From: Cryptomeria japonica
Taxonomy: Eukaryota > Streptophyta > Pinopsida > Cupressales > Cupressaceae
Direction: 5' to 3'
DNA: 64,000 nt
Assembly: GCF_030272615.1 (NCBI RefSeq)
Contig: NC_081407.1
Span: 376,646,877 to 376,710,876, forward strand
Shown here: piece after piece, positions 1-13,700 of the stretch
Numbering within the stretch: the first letter of the stretch is position 1
Layout of the letters: the number at the start of each line of letters is the position of its first letter
Program-made: the position numbers and the translations under genes
Notes under the pieces: model-generated
What the model saw: only the letters and a program-made list of their open reading frames with translations
Told to the model about the DNA's origin: nothing
The model's database searches: none

Positions 1-2368
1 TTATTATGATATAGTCAATGATCCAAACCATGATAAGAAATCACCTGGGATGCCTATGTATGAACAAAGGCTTTATGATAGATATGAACAGTGTTGATGG
101 AAAAGAATGCAAGCGGAAGAATGCATGAGCCACACAAGGAGAAGTAAGCATCTTAGGTGGATTAAACCACACAAAATTTTCTACTAACAATAGGATCAAC
201 AAGAAGAATACACATGATTTTAGTGCTACCAACACAAGCTTATGCAATAATATAGTAACCACAATGAGATAATCCTATTACATTATAGATCATAATCCCA
301 TCATATGGAAATGATTGCCCTAAGCATAATACAACTTCAAATACACATCTCATTAGTATCTAACATGTTCATTCATACTTAATCGTTATCACCTAAAGCA
401 TGCATTTATCATTCACTGAAGAAAAAAATTGAAAATCATCATGATCTTCACTAATGCAATATTATAAGATTCGCATTTGTCTAGTTGCACATTTCTAACC
501 ATTTCATATACTCGGGTATGTCCAAGATTATGCTAGGCCAAATAGGCCCTTAAGTGGCACTCAAGATCAAAAAAAGAGTTAGGAAACTTGACATAAAAAT
601 TTGAATAAGTTACAAACATTATTTCAAAAATATGTAAGAATAGAATTTGTAGCAAATTGAATGTAGTTTCTAAGCTACTAGTTTTCTAAAAAAAAAAATC
701 TATTTGACAAAAAATTGAAATGTCAATGTAGTAGTACTAAAATTTTAGGAAAATGATAAGAAGTAGGTGTCTATCTAACCACCCTAACCACAATCAAATC
801 ATAATATTCTTTTATAAGATTTTAGATATAAGTAGAAGACTCGTTTCGAGATGTGACACATATTTTATCATATTTTTTTAATAAATAATTAATTATGATT
901 TTTTTATTACAAATTTTTAAAAATATAAAAAACTCATATGTCTGACCACCATAACTTGGTCAAAACTTTATGAAATTCAATTTTTTTCAAAATCCTACAA
1001 TATATTAAGCATATAATGTGATGCATGTTTCAAATTCAAAAAATATCATACTATTTGGAAGTTATAGATATTTTTCAATCAACCTAGATCAATCAGGACT
1101 TTAGTCAGAATATCACCACTTTTTAGCCCCTCATGATCCTGCACATACCCAGCCAATGAATTTCAATCAAATTTTATTATAAAAAAATCATTCTTTAATC
1201 CTCTTATTGAATTACAACTCTATTTAATCAATAATCACATGTGGTACATTCTCTGAAATGTCCTCCCTTTCACATACTATCAGAGGTTCATATTAAACAT
1301 GATAGAAAACATCACTTACACACAAACAGGGGCAGATGTTAGAAGCCTAATTTTTTTTTTGAGAAGTCATGAATTATAAGTCTAAATCTTTTCCTTTTCA
1401 CATTTTTGAAATGTTTAATCACCTTTAAAAATATTTCATGTCTTAAGTTTTCCACTTTTATCTCCTATAAATTTTATAAATTCCCTTTCTAGCCATGACC
1501 CACTCATCATACTAGCTTAATATTGCCCCAATATCATTCCCCTCAGTTTAATAGTTGTCATATTTGAGAATAGCTAAAAGGCTATAGGACAACAATAAGA
1601 AGAAAGTTGTTGATTTAGTGTACCACAATCTTGCAAGTCCTTAGCCTTGTCTTATTAACATTTGGTAAAGTGGCAACTTAAGAAGGAAATAATTTATTGG
1701 TTTATCGTACTACCCAGACCCCAATGCATGACCCTTTGGGTGAATTGGGGGACAATTGTAATGAGAAAGAGTAATATGAGTGTTATCGCATTCTCACAAA
1801 GGAAATGTATTATATGTTCATGAACTTGGTAGTAGAGAGATAATAAACTAATCTATTGCTAAATCACAAGGTGTTAGTGGTCAAAGAGATAAGTTAAATG
1901 ATGATACCCAAATAATGCAGGAGGCACAAGCATGACTTAAAGTGACCTTGCAATGAGGTGGTTAACTTTAACTGCATTCCTACAAAGATTAAAAGGGGTC
2001 TTGAGGAGAGTTTGTGGTAGAGTGGTAAGAGGAGAAATTAAGGTAGCTAATCAAGGATGACATAAGCACATCATAGCCATGTTTTCTTGAAAAAGGTAGC
2101 AAAATTATAAGGTGGCTTGTTGGCACTTATATTGAGATGACACTTGGAAACACCCATTAAATTTAGAATTCTTACTTGATAGATTCAATCTACATCTGAG
2201 GAATTGATATTTGGAGCTCTGCGACAATTACAGAAAGTCCGGAACACTTGCAAGTTCTTTTTAAAAAGTAAGTACTTCATTCCCTCAAGGCTTTGTAAGT
2301 TGCTAGTGAATTTGGAAAGTAGCCCAGCTAAATTTGAGCTGAATTAGAATAAGTGACAATGCCTTAGA
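1..2368. other. AT-rich spacer without a recognisable gene
   Basis: About 2.4 kb of AT-rich DNA. The only long open frame (minus strand, 41-262) is a leucine/phenylalanine-rich translation of AT-rich sequence with no domain, and I treat it as chance. I see no LTR termini, primer site or tandem array. The last few hundred bases (about 2090-2368) may already belong to the decayed ORF that follows, because short coding-looking stretches occur there, but no frame stays open. Confidence 0.6.
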
Positions 2369-5095
2369 AGGGGGAAAGATTTAAACACAAGGGTGAATAA
2401 TCAATCCCTACTAAAAAGAAAAGGCTCCTCCAACATTTTATGTTAGATATCTTGTCTCAATCGGAAGATGCAGGGTCTAGGAAGGTTTTCAAAGATAGTT
2501 TGCAGGGTTGCAGGGATACCCTAATTCCCATAGCTAGATGAGATTTGTTTTGGTATTTTTATTATAAGCAAGATGGGAAGGTTTTAGTGTCAAACTCTTG
2601 AACTTTGGACCTAGCTAAATTGATTGTACCAAATGTATTTGTGGATGTCAAGTTGATTCAAGTGTTGTAGAACACTATCACCCTATTACTAGGACTATGA
2701 GAATGCCTAGTGGAAATCCTCTTCTAGTAATAACTAGATCAACTATTGTAAATTGTTTTACATTGAATAAGAAAGCCATAAATAAAGTTGATCTAGCAAA
2801 GTTTATAGAGAATTATGCCAGATTGAGAAAAACGTATAGGAAGGATGAAATCCCATTGTACAAAAAATGAGGTTTTAATAACTAAAAAATGGAAATCATA
2901 CAGAATGAGCCTTTTGTTGTGGTTGAATTTCATGATTATATTCAAAGGACATATGTTTCCTTATGTCAAACATTGGGAGAGGATACAAAAGACAGAATGT
3001 TGATTGCCTTGATCAATATGTCTATGAGAGTACAAAATTCTGACTTGAACCTTGAATTTGATTTTTCCTTAGAGGTTAAAAGAAGGATCCATGAGTATCT
3101 TGTTGCTTTGAAAGAGAAGAGGGTATCCTGTGACTTCTATAATTACTCATTGTTATGACGACTTCTGATATTACTCATTATTATGTCATTTGATATTATA
3201 TCAAAATTGGCAAGTTGTGGAAAAGAGTTGAAATCGGAAATTGTTGACAACATGAGAAACAAAATGCTAGTGCAACTATGGTGTTATATTTGGGGCAAAA
3301 GTGAAAAAATAATGATTGCAAATCTTTTCACTGTGTGTTTTTAGTTTCAGTGATGCACTCTCTAAAACACCTTGTTAATAGATTGTGGCCTAAAATCACG
3401 GAGTTGATAAGGCCCTTAGCTATGAAACCTGAAGCAAGGCACACTAATAACTTTGGTGATTGTTTTTATATATCTAATACATGTTGATCAAGGTGTATGG
3501 TTTCCCTCAAGATCCTCATCAACTACCTACGTTTGTATCTAATAGAATTGCATTCCTAGAGTTTATGTTGTAGATGTTGTGGATGGAAAAGGATATAAGG
3601 GAGAGAAGAAATAAGGGGAACTTCTTGCTCTATGTTGCTAGGTATGGTGGATTCTCTATTGGATCTAATGTCCTAGAAGATTTGCACAGATACATGAAAA
3701 CAAATTATTCTTTGAAATTAGGCCCAAAGAGATTGTGTGATCCTAAAGGCCACATTAATTTTGTTAAAAGGAAAATATTGACCAACTTAGGGGTTTCTCA
3801 TGAAGTGTTGCTACATGAAGATGTAATTAGAAATTGTGTTACTTTTGATGATATTTTTCAGAGGAGAAAATAAAATATTTTGATAAAGATAGAAGAAGAC
3901 AAAATAAAGAAATATCTAGGTTTTCCAGGATTTTTCACAAAGGAGAAAGACATCATTATAAGGGGAACTTCTTGCTCTATGTTGCTAGGTATGGTGTATT
4001 CTCTATTGGATCTAATGTCCTAGAAGATTTGCATAGATACATGAAAACAAATTATTCTTTGAAATTAGGCCCAAAGAGATTGTGTGATCCTAAAGGCCAC
4101 ATTAATTTTGTTAAAAGGAAAATATTGACCAACTTAGGGGTTTCTCATGAAGTGTTGCTACATGAAGATGTAATTAGAAATTGTGTTACTTTTGATGATA
4201 TTTTTCAGAGGAGAAAATAAAATATTTTGATAAAGATAGAAGAAGACAAAATAAAGAAATATCCAGGTTTTCCAGGTTTTTTCACAAAGGAGAAAGACAT
4301 CATTATAAGGGCAACTTCTTGCTCTATGTTGCTAGGTATGGTGGATTCTCTATTGGATCTAATGTCCTAGAAGATTTTCACAGATACATGAAAACAAATT
4401 ATTCTTTGAAATTAGGCCCAAAGAGATTGTGTGATCCTAAAGGCCACATTAATTTTGTTAAAAGGAAAATATTGACCAACTTAGGGGTTTCTCATGAAGT
4501 GCTACTACATGAAGATGTAATTAGAAATTGGGTTACTTTTGATGATATTTTTCAGAGGAGAAAATAAAATATTTTGATAAGGATAGAAGAAGACAAAATA
4601 AAGAAATATCTAGGTTTTCCAGGTTTTTTCACAAAGGAGAAAGACATCATTATAAGGATTGATTTGTTTCTAAACAATTTTAAAAAATTGTATGGGAAAT
4701 CAATTGGTGATGACACGTCAACCAAAGTAACTAAATTTCTTATGAAGAAACCCCAAGGGGTTGTAATCTATGATTCTCCTGATACTATGTCTGTTCAAGA
4801 ATCTTCACCGAGTCCACCCCCACCAAAAAGAAAAAATAAAGTTGATCATGTGCCCTTGGTGTCATATGATGACACCTAAGAGGTTGGTGATATAGATGAG
4901 GTTGTTAGTGATTTAAGAGCTTTGAAAGATGATGAGGGAGTTGATCAACCCCAAGGATAACCCCCTAGATATGTAGAAGAAGCATGTGGGCATGGGACTA
5001 GGACTGAGAGAGTGGCATTGCTAGAAGATCTTGAAGATGAGAGAATTGCCACATCTTTGAGATTCATAGAAGTTGATGAGTTATATTCTTCATTT
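2369..5095 (+). pseudogene. Decayed ORF K, part 1: unknown protein with a triplicated internal segment
   Basis: I do not recognise this protein. Coding-like sequence runs through several frames with stops and frameshifts. It includes a stretch around 2665-2868 (containing KVDLAKFIENYARLRKTYRK), an 89-residue block at 2889-3158 (FVVVEFHDYIQRTYVSL), the repeated block at 3612-4652, and a charged tail at 4574-5095 with a proline run (SPSPPPPKRK) followed by acidic residues. No RT, integrase, protease or zinc-knuckle motif is visible. The plus-strand pieces at 33667-33956 and 48904-49986 look like its continuation, separated by elements A to F. It could be a host gene relic, or the cargo ORF of another pol-less retroelement like D and F. 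A weak likeness of the repeat block (LCDPKGHINFVKRK) to plant mobile-domain proteins was not convincing. Start and end are approximate. Confidence 0.5.
3612..4658 (+). repeat. Three tandem copies of a 347-bp unit inside ORF K
   Basis: Copies begin at about 3612, 3959 and 4306, each opening with a variant of ATAAGGGGAACTTCTTGCTC and closing near GAAAGACATCATT. The copies differ at only a handful of positions. Because 347 is not a multiple of three, each copy is read in a different frame (82-99 residues, motifs LHRYMKTNYSLKLGPKRL and VIRNCVTFDDIFQRRK). The third copy is in frame with the downstream part of K across one stop. High identity between copies, against heavy decay around them, points to recent duplication of already dead sequence. 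Confidence 0.9.
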
Positions 5096-5106
5096 TGTTG
5101 TGCTCC

Positions 5107-5201
5107 GGTTTAAGGTTTATAATTGAATTGATAGATATTATTGTTAGTAAAATGATTCACCCCCCCTTCTAGTTTACTCCCAATATCAGTACATTCTAAC
5201 A
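5107..5201 (+). repeat. Element A 5' LTR remnant (3' end of the LTR only)
   Basis: The stretch ends with ATGATTCACCCCCCC, a pyrimidine-rich run and CTAACA, the same terminal layout as the intact LTRs of B, C and E, and is followed immediately by the primer site. No TGTTAGAAATATGC start matching A's 3' LTR lies upstream. The LTR is therefore truncated, and the left limit given is a guess. Confidence 0.55.
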
Positions 5202-5203
5202 AT

Positions 5204-5238
5204 TGGTATTAGAGTTGTCTAACAATTGGTTACAGAGC
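5204..5238 (+). other. Element A primer binding site, tandemly duplicated
   Basis: TGGTATTAGAGT (5204-5215) and TGGTTACAGAGC (5227-5238) are both near matches to TGGTATCAGAGC, the complement of the plant initiator-methionine tRNA 3' end. Each is preceded by TCTAACAAT, so the LTR end plus primer site is repeated with a 23-bp period. Confidence 0.75.
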
Positions 5239-5279
5239 AAGGTCCTATCTGCAGAATCTTAACCACTTGAGGAGATCCG

Positions 5280-8200
5280 ATGGCCTCAGTATCTAGTTCT
5301 ACATTCAATCCCTACTAGAAGGAGAGTCCCAAGTTTGATGGTACAAATTACAAAATATGGAAGGAGAGAATGAAGATTCATCTCAGAGGTCTTGGAACAA
5401 AAGATTGGGAGATAGCTAAAAAAGGGTATATACCTCATGGTCCTAATTTTGGTACACTGACACCTATTGATGAATAGAAGAGAGTTGAAAATGATGTGAG
5501 AGTAAAAGAATCTTTGTTGAGAACCCTATCTGATGAAAAGCTATTGAATATCATAGAATTGGAGAATGCTAAGAAGATCTAGTTGAATCTTGAAAATCTT
5601 TATGAAGGCAACTAGGCAATAAAGATTGCTAAACTTGAAGGTTTCCAGGTAAGGTATGAAAATTTGAAGATGGAGGAGGATGAGAAGATAAGTTATTTCA
5701 TGGATAGAGTCAATGAGATTGTCATGGGAATCAAATTATGTGGTGGATATGTTGAAATAGTGTCAAAAGTTCTAAGAGTTCTACCTCTGGCTTACAAGAT
5801 GAAGGCTATTGTTATCAATAAACTCCTGACAATGTCAAGTACCCCTGTGACTAGAGATACATTACTTGGGAAATTAACTGCTTTTAAACTTGAAGAGCTT
5901 GGAGATCATAATATTGCTAAAACTAATATTGTATTTAAAGCATCTACCTCTAGTAAACAAATGATAGATTAGAAAGATATGTATGCTAAAGATATGGAGG
6001 AATTTGAGAGAGAAGAAAGAGAGCTTGAAGAATTGGAAGCCCTGATTGCTAGAAGAATCCCTAAAGGACCAATTTGAAGTAAGTATAAAGGAAAAGTCTC
6101 TTTTAAATGTTTTTTATGCAATAAGACTGGTCATTTTTCTTCTAAATGTCCTGAAGGAGCTATTAGGAATCATGAAATATTTGTGAGGAATTATAAGCCT
6201 AATCCTGAATATTAGAGAAGACCTGGATTCAAAAGGAATAAGGATAAATCATGTTATTATGCTAGTGATAATGATTCTGGTATTTCTGATGATGATGATG
6301 GTGAACCTTTGAGTGGATCTGGTAATGGAGCTTCCTCCGGCACATATTAGGTCTTTATTGCTATCAAGGATGATTCTCCATAATCTGTCATTGAAGCAAC
6401 TCATACTGAGAAAAAGTATTTGGCTACTAAGATTGAAGAGAATGATAAATGGGTCATAGATAGTGGATGCTCGCATCACATGACTGGTGACAAGAGATAG
6501 TTTTAATCACTGCAAGAATTTGATGGTGGATTGGTCAAATTTGGAGACAATAAGGCATATAGGATCAAAGGCAAAGGAACAATATCTTTGGATGGTAAGA
6601 CTAATACTGATAATGTCTACTATGTTGATAGTTTAAATAATAATGTTTTAAGTGTAGGCTAGATGGTGGATAGAGGATTTCATTTGTAGTTCAAGGATGG
6701 AAAGTGTAAGATCATCAATAAATCTAGATTGGAGATTGCTTCTGGAACTCAGACCAAAGGTAATATCTTTCATTTGAACTATGGTGAGAAGGCTTGCTTG
6801 ATTTCTCAGATTGATGAAATTTGGTTATGGCACAAGAGGATGTGTCATGTAAATTTTGATTGCATAGTGAAGACCAGTTCAATACCGGATGTCAGAGATT
6901 TGCCTAAAATTGTTAAACCTCATAATACAGTATGCAGAGAATGTCAAATGGGTAAGCAAGTTAGAACTTCTTTCAAAAATATACATGATAAATCTAATGA
7001 AATTATTGATCTTATTCATATTGATTTGTGTGGATTGGTAGGGACTAAAAGCTTTCAAGGTAATAGATATTTAATGTTACTTATTGATGACTATTCTAGA
7101 ATGATGTGGGTGGCATTTTTGAAGGAAAAATCTAAAGCTCTTGAGAAATTTAAAATATTTAAAGCTATAGTTGAGACTGAGATAGGAATGAAGATAAACT
7201 GCTTGAGATCAGATCATGGCAATGAGTTTACATCCAGTGAGTTCAACAACTTTTGTGAAAGGAATGGTATTATGAGACAACTTTCTGCTCCTAGAACCCC
7301 TCATTAGAAGAGATTGGTTGAAAGGAAGACTAGAACAATCTTGGATGCAACAAGGACTATGATGACTGAAGCTAGATTACCTGATATCTATTTGAGAGAG
7401 GTTGTCAATACCACTGTATACACTTTCAACATAGTACACATTAAAGGCGATACTGATAAGACTCCCTATGAATTATGGTTTGGTCACACTCCTATTGTCA
7501 GATATTTCAAAAACTTAGAAGAAATGTTACATTAGAAGAGATGATGCATTAGAAAAGTTTGATCCTAGAAGTGATGAAGGAATATTTTTAGGTTATTCTA
7601 CCAAAAGTAAAGCTTATAGATGTTATAACAAAATATTTAATAGGATAATGGAAAGCATAAATGTCAAGGTGGATGAGCATGGTAGTAATCAAATCAAAGC
7701 TTATGATTATGGACTTGAAGATTAATTTAACAGACCTAAACTAATAATGCAAGAATCAATTCTAAATAGTGAACCGGTGACTCTGATAGCATCAAAAAAT
7801 TCAACAGTGACAGATGGACAATAGAATGAGTCAGCAAATCAAGAAAATTCAAATACTCTTAGGAATGTAAAGCTAAATCATTCTGAAGATCATATCCTTG
7901 GAGACAAAAGGAAAGGTGTGATGACTAAGAGAAGGTTAGTTGTTGAAGAGGTATGTTCACTGACTCTTTTATTGAAGCTAGTATGGATGAAAATTGGATA
8001 AAAGCAATGGAAAAGGAATTAGATTAGATTGAAAAGAATAAGACATGGGAACTAGTACCTAGACCTAAAGACAAGAACATTATTGGAACTAAATGGGTTT
8101 TCAGGAATAATTTAAATGAGGATGGTAAATTTGTAAGGAACAAGGCTAGATTAGTTTGCAAAGGCTATTCACAGAAAGAAGGTGTTGATTATGGAGAGAC

Positions 8201-9492
8201 TTATGCTTTGGTTGCTAGAATTGAAGCTGTAAGACTTTTTCTTGCTTATGTTGCACACAAGAACTACATAGTATATCAGATGGATGTCAAATGTGTATTT
8301 CTGAATGGAGATCTTGAAGAAGAAGTCTACATTGAGCAACCTGATGGATTTTATGTATCAGAAGACAAGGACATGGTTTGCAGGCTAAAGAAAGTTTTAT
8401 ATGGACTGAAATAGGTCCCTAGAGCATGGTATGCTAGATTGGATAAGTATCTTTCATAACTTGGCTTTAGTAAAGGTAATGTTGATAGTAACTTATATTA
8501 CAAAATTGAGCATGATGATATATTGATTATTGGAGTCTTTGTGGATAATATCATTTTTGGAGGACAGGAAGGTCTATGCATGAAATTTGCTGATGACATG
8601 AAGAATGAATTTGAAATGTCTATGATTGTTGAGATGAAATTTTTCTTAGGATTGCAGATTACTTAGATAGATAAAGGCATTTTCATTTGTCAAACTAAGT
8701 ATGTGAAGGAGTTACTTAAGAAATTTGGACTTGAGAATTCTAAACTTGTCGATACTCCTATGATAACCGGTTGCAAATTGTCAAAGGATTGTGAATCACC
8801 TAAAGTGAATCTAAGCAGATACGAATCAATGATTGGTGGTTTATTGTACCTAACTTAGACTAGACCTGATATAATAAATGTTATTTGTATTGCTTCTAGA
8901 TTTGAGTCAGATCCTAGGGAAACTCATGATATTGTTGTCAAGAGAATATTAAGATATTTGGCAAGTACAACAGACTTTGGATTATGGTATCCTAAGGATG
9001 ATGACCTCAAGTTATGTGCATATATAGACTTCAATTGGGCAGGAGATGTGGATGATTAGAAGAGCACTACTAGCGATCCATTCTTTTTTTGGGAAGAAGT
9101 TGGTTTCATGGCTTAGTAAGAAACAATCATGCACTTCATTTTCTACTACTGAAGTAGAATATGTTGCAGCTACTACCAACTGTACTCAGATTTTATGGAT
9201 GAAATAGATGTTAAAGGATATAAGGGTAAGTTATGATGAGCCTATTGTTATTCACTGTGATAATACTACTTCTATTGATATGTCAAAGAATCTGGTATTT
9301 CATTCCAAATTAAAACACATTTCTATAAGGTATAATTTCTTGAAGGAAAAGGTTGAAGCAAAGGAAGTCAGATTGGTTTATGTGCCTACTAAGGAACAAT
9401 TTGCAAATATTCTAACCAAACCATTTCCTAAAGATACTTTTGAAAAACTCAAACATTATTTGAAGGTTACCAACCCTCCAAAAGAGACTTAG
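5280..9492 (+). pseudogene. Element A gag-pol, degraded Ty1/copia polyprotein
   Basis: The start ATG (5280) lies just after the primer site, and the order is Gag, PR, IN, RT, RNase H. Gag opens with a FDGTNYKIWKERM-type motif and carries one CCHC knuckle (CFLCNKTGHFSSKC, 6108-6149). The protease site is DSG at 6459-6467 (WVIDSGCSHHM). Integrase keeps D (7023), D (7212) and E (7320), with an HHCC zinc region before it. RT (about 7980-8800) has YQMDVK and LYGLK, but the YVDD box reads FVDN (8541-8549). RNase H runs from about 8990 to the final stop near 9490, with the terminal LTKPFPKDTFEKL motif typical of this group. Many in-frame stops, several of them TAG at ancestral CAG glutamine positions, and frameshifts (for example near 7535) make it nonfunctional. 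Closest in this window to B and E. Confidence 0.92.
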
Positions 9493-9653
9493 AGATGTAG
9501 GAATGCATCAATCCGGTAAACTTATTAGACACACTTTTCTAATCTGGGTTGATGAGTATGGTGCTACTACTCAAGGGGAGTAGTCAGCTATTTTGTCCAG
9601 TATTCTTGGTTTGGTATCTGTCTTTTGTAATTGATGTCAAATGGGGAGAGGTG
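9493..9653 (+). other. Element A 3' tail, left part (interrupted by B)
   Basis: Noncoding sequence after the RNase H stop, with a TGATGTCAAATGGGGAGAGG tract at about 9631-9651. The last five bases (9649-9653, AGGTG) are the left target duplication of element B. The tail resumes at 23628. Confidence 0.8.
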
Positions 9654-10718
9654 TGTTGGTATTATGGATGTGTTGCATTAGTTTTATCATTGATGTCAAC
9701 ACTTATTCTTCTAGAGATCTTTGGTTATGATGAACCGACACATTATGTTCAGCGGCAAGTTTAGTGACTTATGCACAGTCACCGATATATTGTTTACTGG
9801 TAGGTTATATTGTTCACTGGCACTAAGGATGACTTGTTATCATTTGGAAATCACCTGGTTATGTCAAAGACATGGTTTTGGTAATTGGTCTAATCGGGTT
9901 GACATATTTGTTGTTACCGGCAAATTGGTGTAGGTTATGAACTAACATGCATTATCTATTCCAGATCAACATGACACGTTATGCAGATGATTTATTAATT
10001 CCATATTATTGTAAATGTATTGAGCTGACATGATGCATCACATCTTGACTTGTTTGTAATTGATTTTATTGTAATATTCTTAGTAAGCTGACCTACACAT
10101 TTGGTCCTAAGTTTTGGTATATATGTAATGTCTCATTTGTGAGATGTGAAATGGTATGAGCAGAGAATAAAAAGGTTATGGTAGTGTAACATGGTATGTG
10201 TGAATATTGAAGATCATATGAGAAAATTATAGAGAAGGTTCAAGGAAGGTTTAAAGGTGATTATTAGAGCTTAACCGGTACTGAATCCAAGATTGGAGAT
10301 GCTACTTTAAGTAGTACATTATCATTGGATTTAACCATCCAATTGCAGTCAATGTGACTCTTATTTTGTGATTGAGCAGCGAGCTCTAGGCAGTTGGCCT
10401 TTCTGCATGTGCAGATCCCATTTGTATACATATACTATCTATAGTAGTATCATCTAATTGTGGGTAAGGTTTCCCACCATGGTTTTTCCCCTTACAGGGT
10501 TTCCACATACAAATCTTTGTGTTATGTGTTGTGGATGTTGTTTCTCTTTCTTTTTTACACATTAAGCTTTATTGGTATTAGTATTAACTGGTAATCTATC
10601 AACCAACATTAAGTCTGGTTTACCAGTATTAAGTATCAAGTTTGATTAAGTTATATTTGGGTTGAAATTAATAGACAATTGATTCACCCTCCCTCTCAGT
10701 TGCCTCTGGGTCCTAACA
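9654..10718 (+). repeat. Element B 5' LTR
   Basis: Starts TGTTGGTATTATGG and ends GGTCCTAACA (1065 bp). It contains ATCATTGATGTCAAC at about 9686-9700, the conserved hairpin core TGGTTTTTCCC at 10480-10490 with its partner GGGTTTCCA, and a GATTCACCCTCCCTCTCAG run near the end. It differs from the 3' LTR by scattered substitutions and small indels, so the insertion is not recent. Confidence 0.95.
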
Positions 10719-10720
10719 AT

Positions 10721-10732
10721 TGGTATCCAAGC
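10721..10732 (+). other. Element B primer binding site
   Basis: TGGTATCCAAGC, two mismatches from the initiator-methionine tRNA complement TGGTATCAGAGC, two bases after the LTR end. Confidence 0.85.
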
Positions 10733-10775
10733 TAAGTCCTCTTTTTGCAGAAGTTTAATAGCTTGAGGAGATTCT

Positions 10776-13700
10776 ATGGCAACAAATTTTTTTAGGAAGG
10801 ACAGTCTGAAACTTGATGGAATTAACTATGGTATATGGAAGATCAGGATAGAGACACATCTAAATTACATTGGGAGAGACATATGGGATGTTACAAAGAA
10901 TGACTATGTTTGTCCTACACCGAATCAACCTAATCCACCAACATTGGGTAAGGATCTAGAGGATGATTGCAAAGAAAGAGAAGCACTTTTGAACACCTTA
11001 TCAGATCAACAAATCATGGGATTATTAGATCGATCCACTACTAAAGCTATTTGGGATAAATTGGAGACATTTAATGAAGGAGATACCACTATCAAAATTG
11101 TAAAATTGGAATGCTTCTGGGTCTAGTATGAAAATATGAAAATGGAAGAAGATGAAAGAATTTATGCTTTTATAGGAAGGGTTAATGAAATTATTTTGGG
11201 AATACAATGTTGTGAAGGTTCCTTAAGTGAAGATGAGATTGTTTCTAAATTTTTAAGAGATTTTCCACCAACATATAAAATGAAAGTAACTTCTGTTAAT
11301 GAGTTGAGAACAACGCCTAATACATTAGTATCTAGATATCTTGGTTGGAAAACTTTCAGCATTTGAGATTGAGGAATTTGGTCCTGTTGCTACAATTAAG
11401 ATAGATTTGGCCCTCAAAGCATCATCATCTTCAACATCATCATCAGCATCTGACAAATCTAATTGGAAATCACTTTATGCAAGAGAACTTGAAGATATCA
11501 GCAAGGAAAATGAAGAATTAGAAGAACTTGAAGCACTATTTGGAAGGAAAATGCCTAAAGGTCCTATTGGAAGTAAGTATGAAGGTAAAGAACCATTTAA
11601 ATGTTTTAATTGTAATAAAGCTAGTCATATCACATCTAGATGTCCTGATAGACATCAAAGATTGAGAGAAGAAGCTAAAAGAACATATAAGCCTAACCCT
11701 GAATATCAGAGAGACGGATTTAACAAGAAAAGAGACAAATCATGTTACTATGCTAATGAAGGAGTTACTGATGATTCAGATGAAGAACCACTAGATAATG
11801 GATGGGATTTTGTTGCAATAAAAGAAGATCAACTAACACCTACTATTCCATTGGTAGAGCATGCCCCGACAGCTAAAATTGAAGAAAAGGATGAATGGAT
11901 TATAGATTCTGTATGTTCACATCATATGACTAGTGATAAAAGTGAATTCTTATCTTTTCAGGAATATAATGGAGGTCTAGTAAGATTTGGTGATGATAAA
12001 GCTTGTTTGATCAGAGGAAAAGGCACTATATCTTTTGATGGTAAGAACAATACTGACAACATTTATTATGTTGAAGGTTTGAAGAATAATCTTTTGAGTG
12101 TTGGACAATTAGTTAAAAAGGGAGTTCAGTTACAATTCAAGAATGGTAAATGCAAAATCATGAATAGATCTGGTTTGGAGATTAGAACCGGTAATTAGAC
12201 TAGAGGTAATATCTTTCATTTGAATAACAATGAAAATACATGCTTGATTGTACATATTGATAAAAGTTGGTTATGTCATAAGAGACTTTGTCATGTGAAT
12301 TTTGATTGCATTTTAAAGATCAGTTCAATTAAGGTAGTAAGGGATTTACCTAAGATTGTAAAACCTTTTATTCCAGTATGTAAGGAATGTCAAATGGGAA
12401 AGAAAGTTAGAACAACTTTTAAGAGTATTTCTAAGAAATCCAATAATGTTCTTGATTTAATCCATACTAATTTGTGTGGTCCGGAAAGAATTAGAAGTCT
12501 ACAGGGAGATAGATACTTTATGCTAATCATTGATGATTATTCTAGAATGTGTTGGGTTACCTTTCTCAAGGAAAAATCAGAAGCTTTTGGGAAATTCAAA
12601 CTGTTCAAGACAATGGTAGAGAATGAGACTGGTAAGAAAATCAAATGTTTAAGATCAGATCAAGGAGGTGAATTTACATCTAAGGAGTTTAATGCATTCT
12701 ATGAAGTGAATGGAATCAAAAGACAACTATCAGCACCTTAGACACCTCAGCAGAATGGAATTGTGGAAAGAAAGAACAAAACTATTTTGAATGCAACCAG
12801 AAGCATGATATTGGAAGAAAATCTACCTCATGTGTACTGGAGAGAAGTAGTGAATACAATGGTTTACACTTTTAATAGAGTTCACATCAAAGGTGAAACC
12901 GGTAAGACCCCTTGTGAACTATGGTTTGGTAATACTCCTACTCTTAAATACTTTAGAATATTTGGAAGCAAATTCTATATTGGGTGAGATGAGTATATTG
13001 GCAAGTTTGATCCTAGAAGTGATGAAGGAATATTTCTTGGTTATTCATCTAAGAGCAAGGCATATAGATGTTTTAGTAAAAGATTGCGGAAAATCATTGA
13101 GAGTGCAAATGTGAAGATAGATGAGCACTTCAGAGGAAATTCAAGGTCTATGGATTTTGAACCGAAAGTTGAGATGATCATAAATGAACCTATATAAAGT
13201 GCACTAGTATAGAATGCGCATCTAGTCACACCAGTATCATTAGAGAATTCCACAATCACTAAAGAACAACAACAAGCAAACAAACCCAGGTATGTAAGAC
13301 CGAATCACTCTGAAAGTCTGATAATTGGGAATAAGTATCAAGGTGTTATGACAAGAGGGCGACTGGCAAATGAAGAGGTATGTTTAATTTCTCAAAATGA
13401 ACTAGCATCTGTTATTGAGGCATGTGAAGATAAACATTGGATTGAAGCTATGAAAGATGAATTAGAGCAAATTGAAAATAACAATACATGGACCTAAAGA
13501 CAAAAATGTAATTGGAACTAAAAGGGTATTCATAAATAAACTTAATGAATATGGTAAGGTAATTAGAAATAAAGAAAGACTAGTGTGTAAGTGATATTCA
13601 TAGAAAGAGGGAATTGATTACAATGAAACTTTTGCATGAGTAGCTAGAATTGAGGGAGTCAAATTATTTCTTGCATTTGTAGCACACAAGAACTATAAAG

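Noticed and set aside
41-262. Minus-strand 73-residue hydrophobic frame
   Set aside because: AT-rich chance frame without domain, neighbours or signals.
3612-4652. The repeated K segment as a plant mobile-domain or transposase protein
   Set aside because: Only a vague DPKGxI likeness. No catalytic or diagnostic residues seen.
9654-10718. A single LTR shared by two tandem elements A and B
   Set aside because: AGGTG target copies at 9649 and 23623, and the A tail and LTR after 23627, show that B is nested in A.
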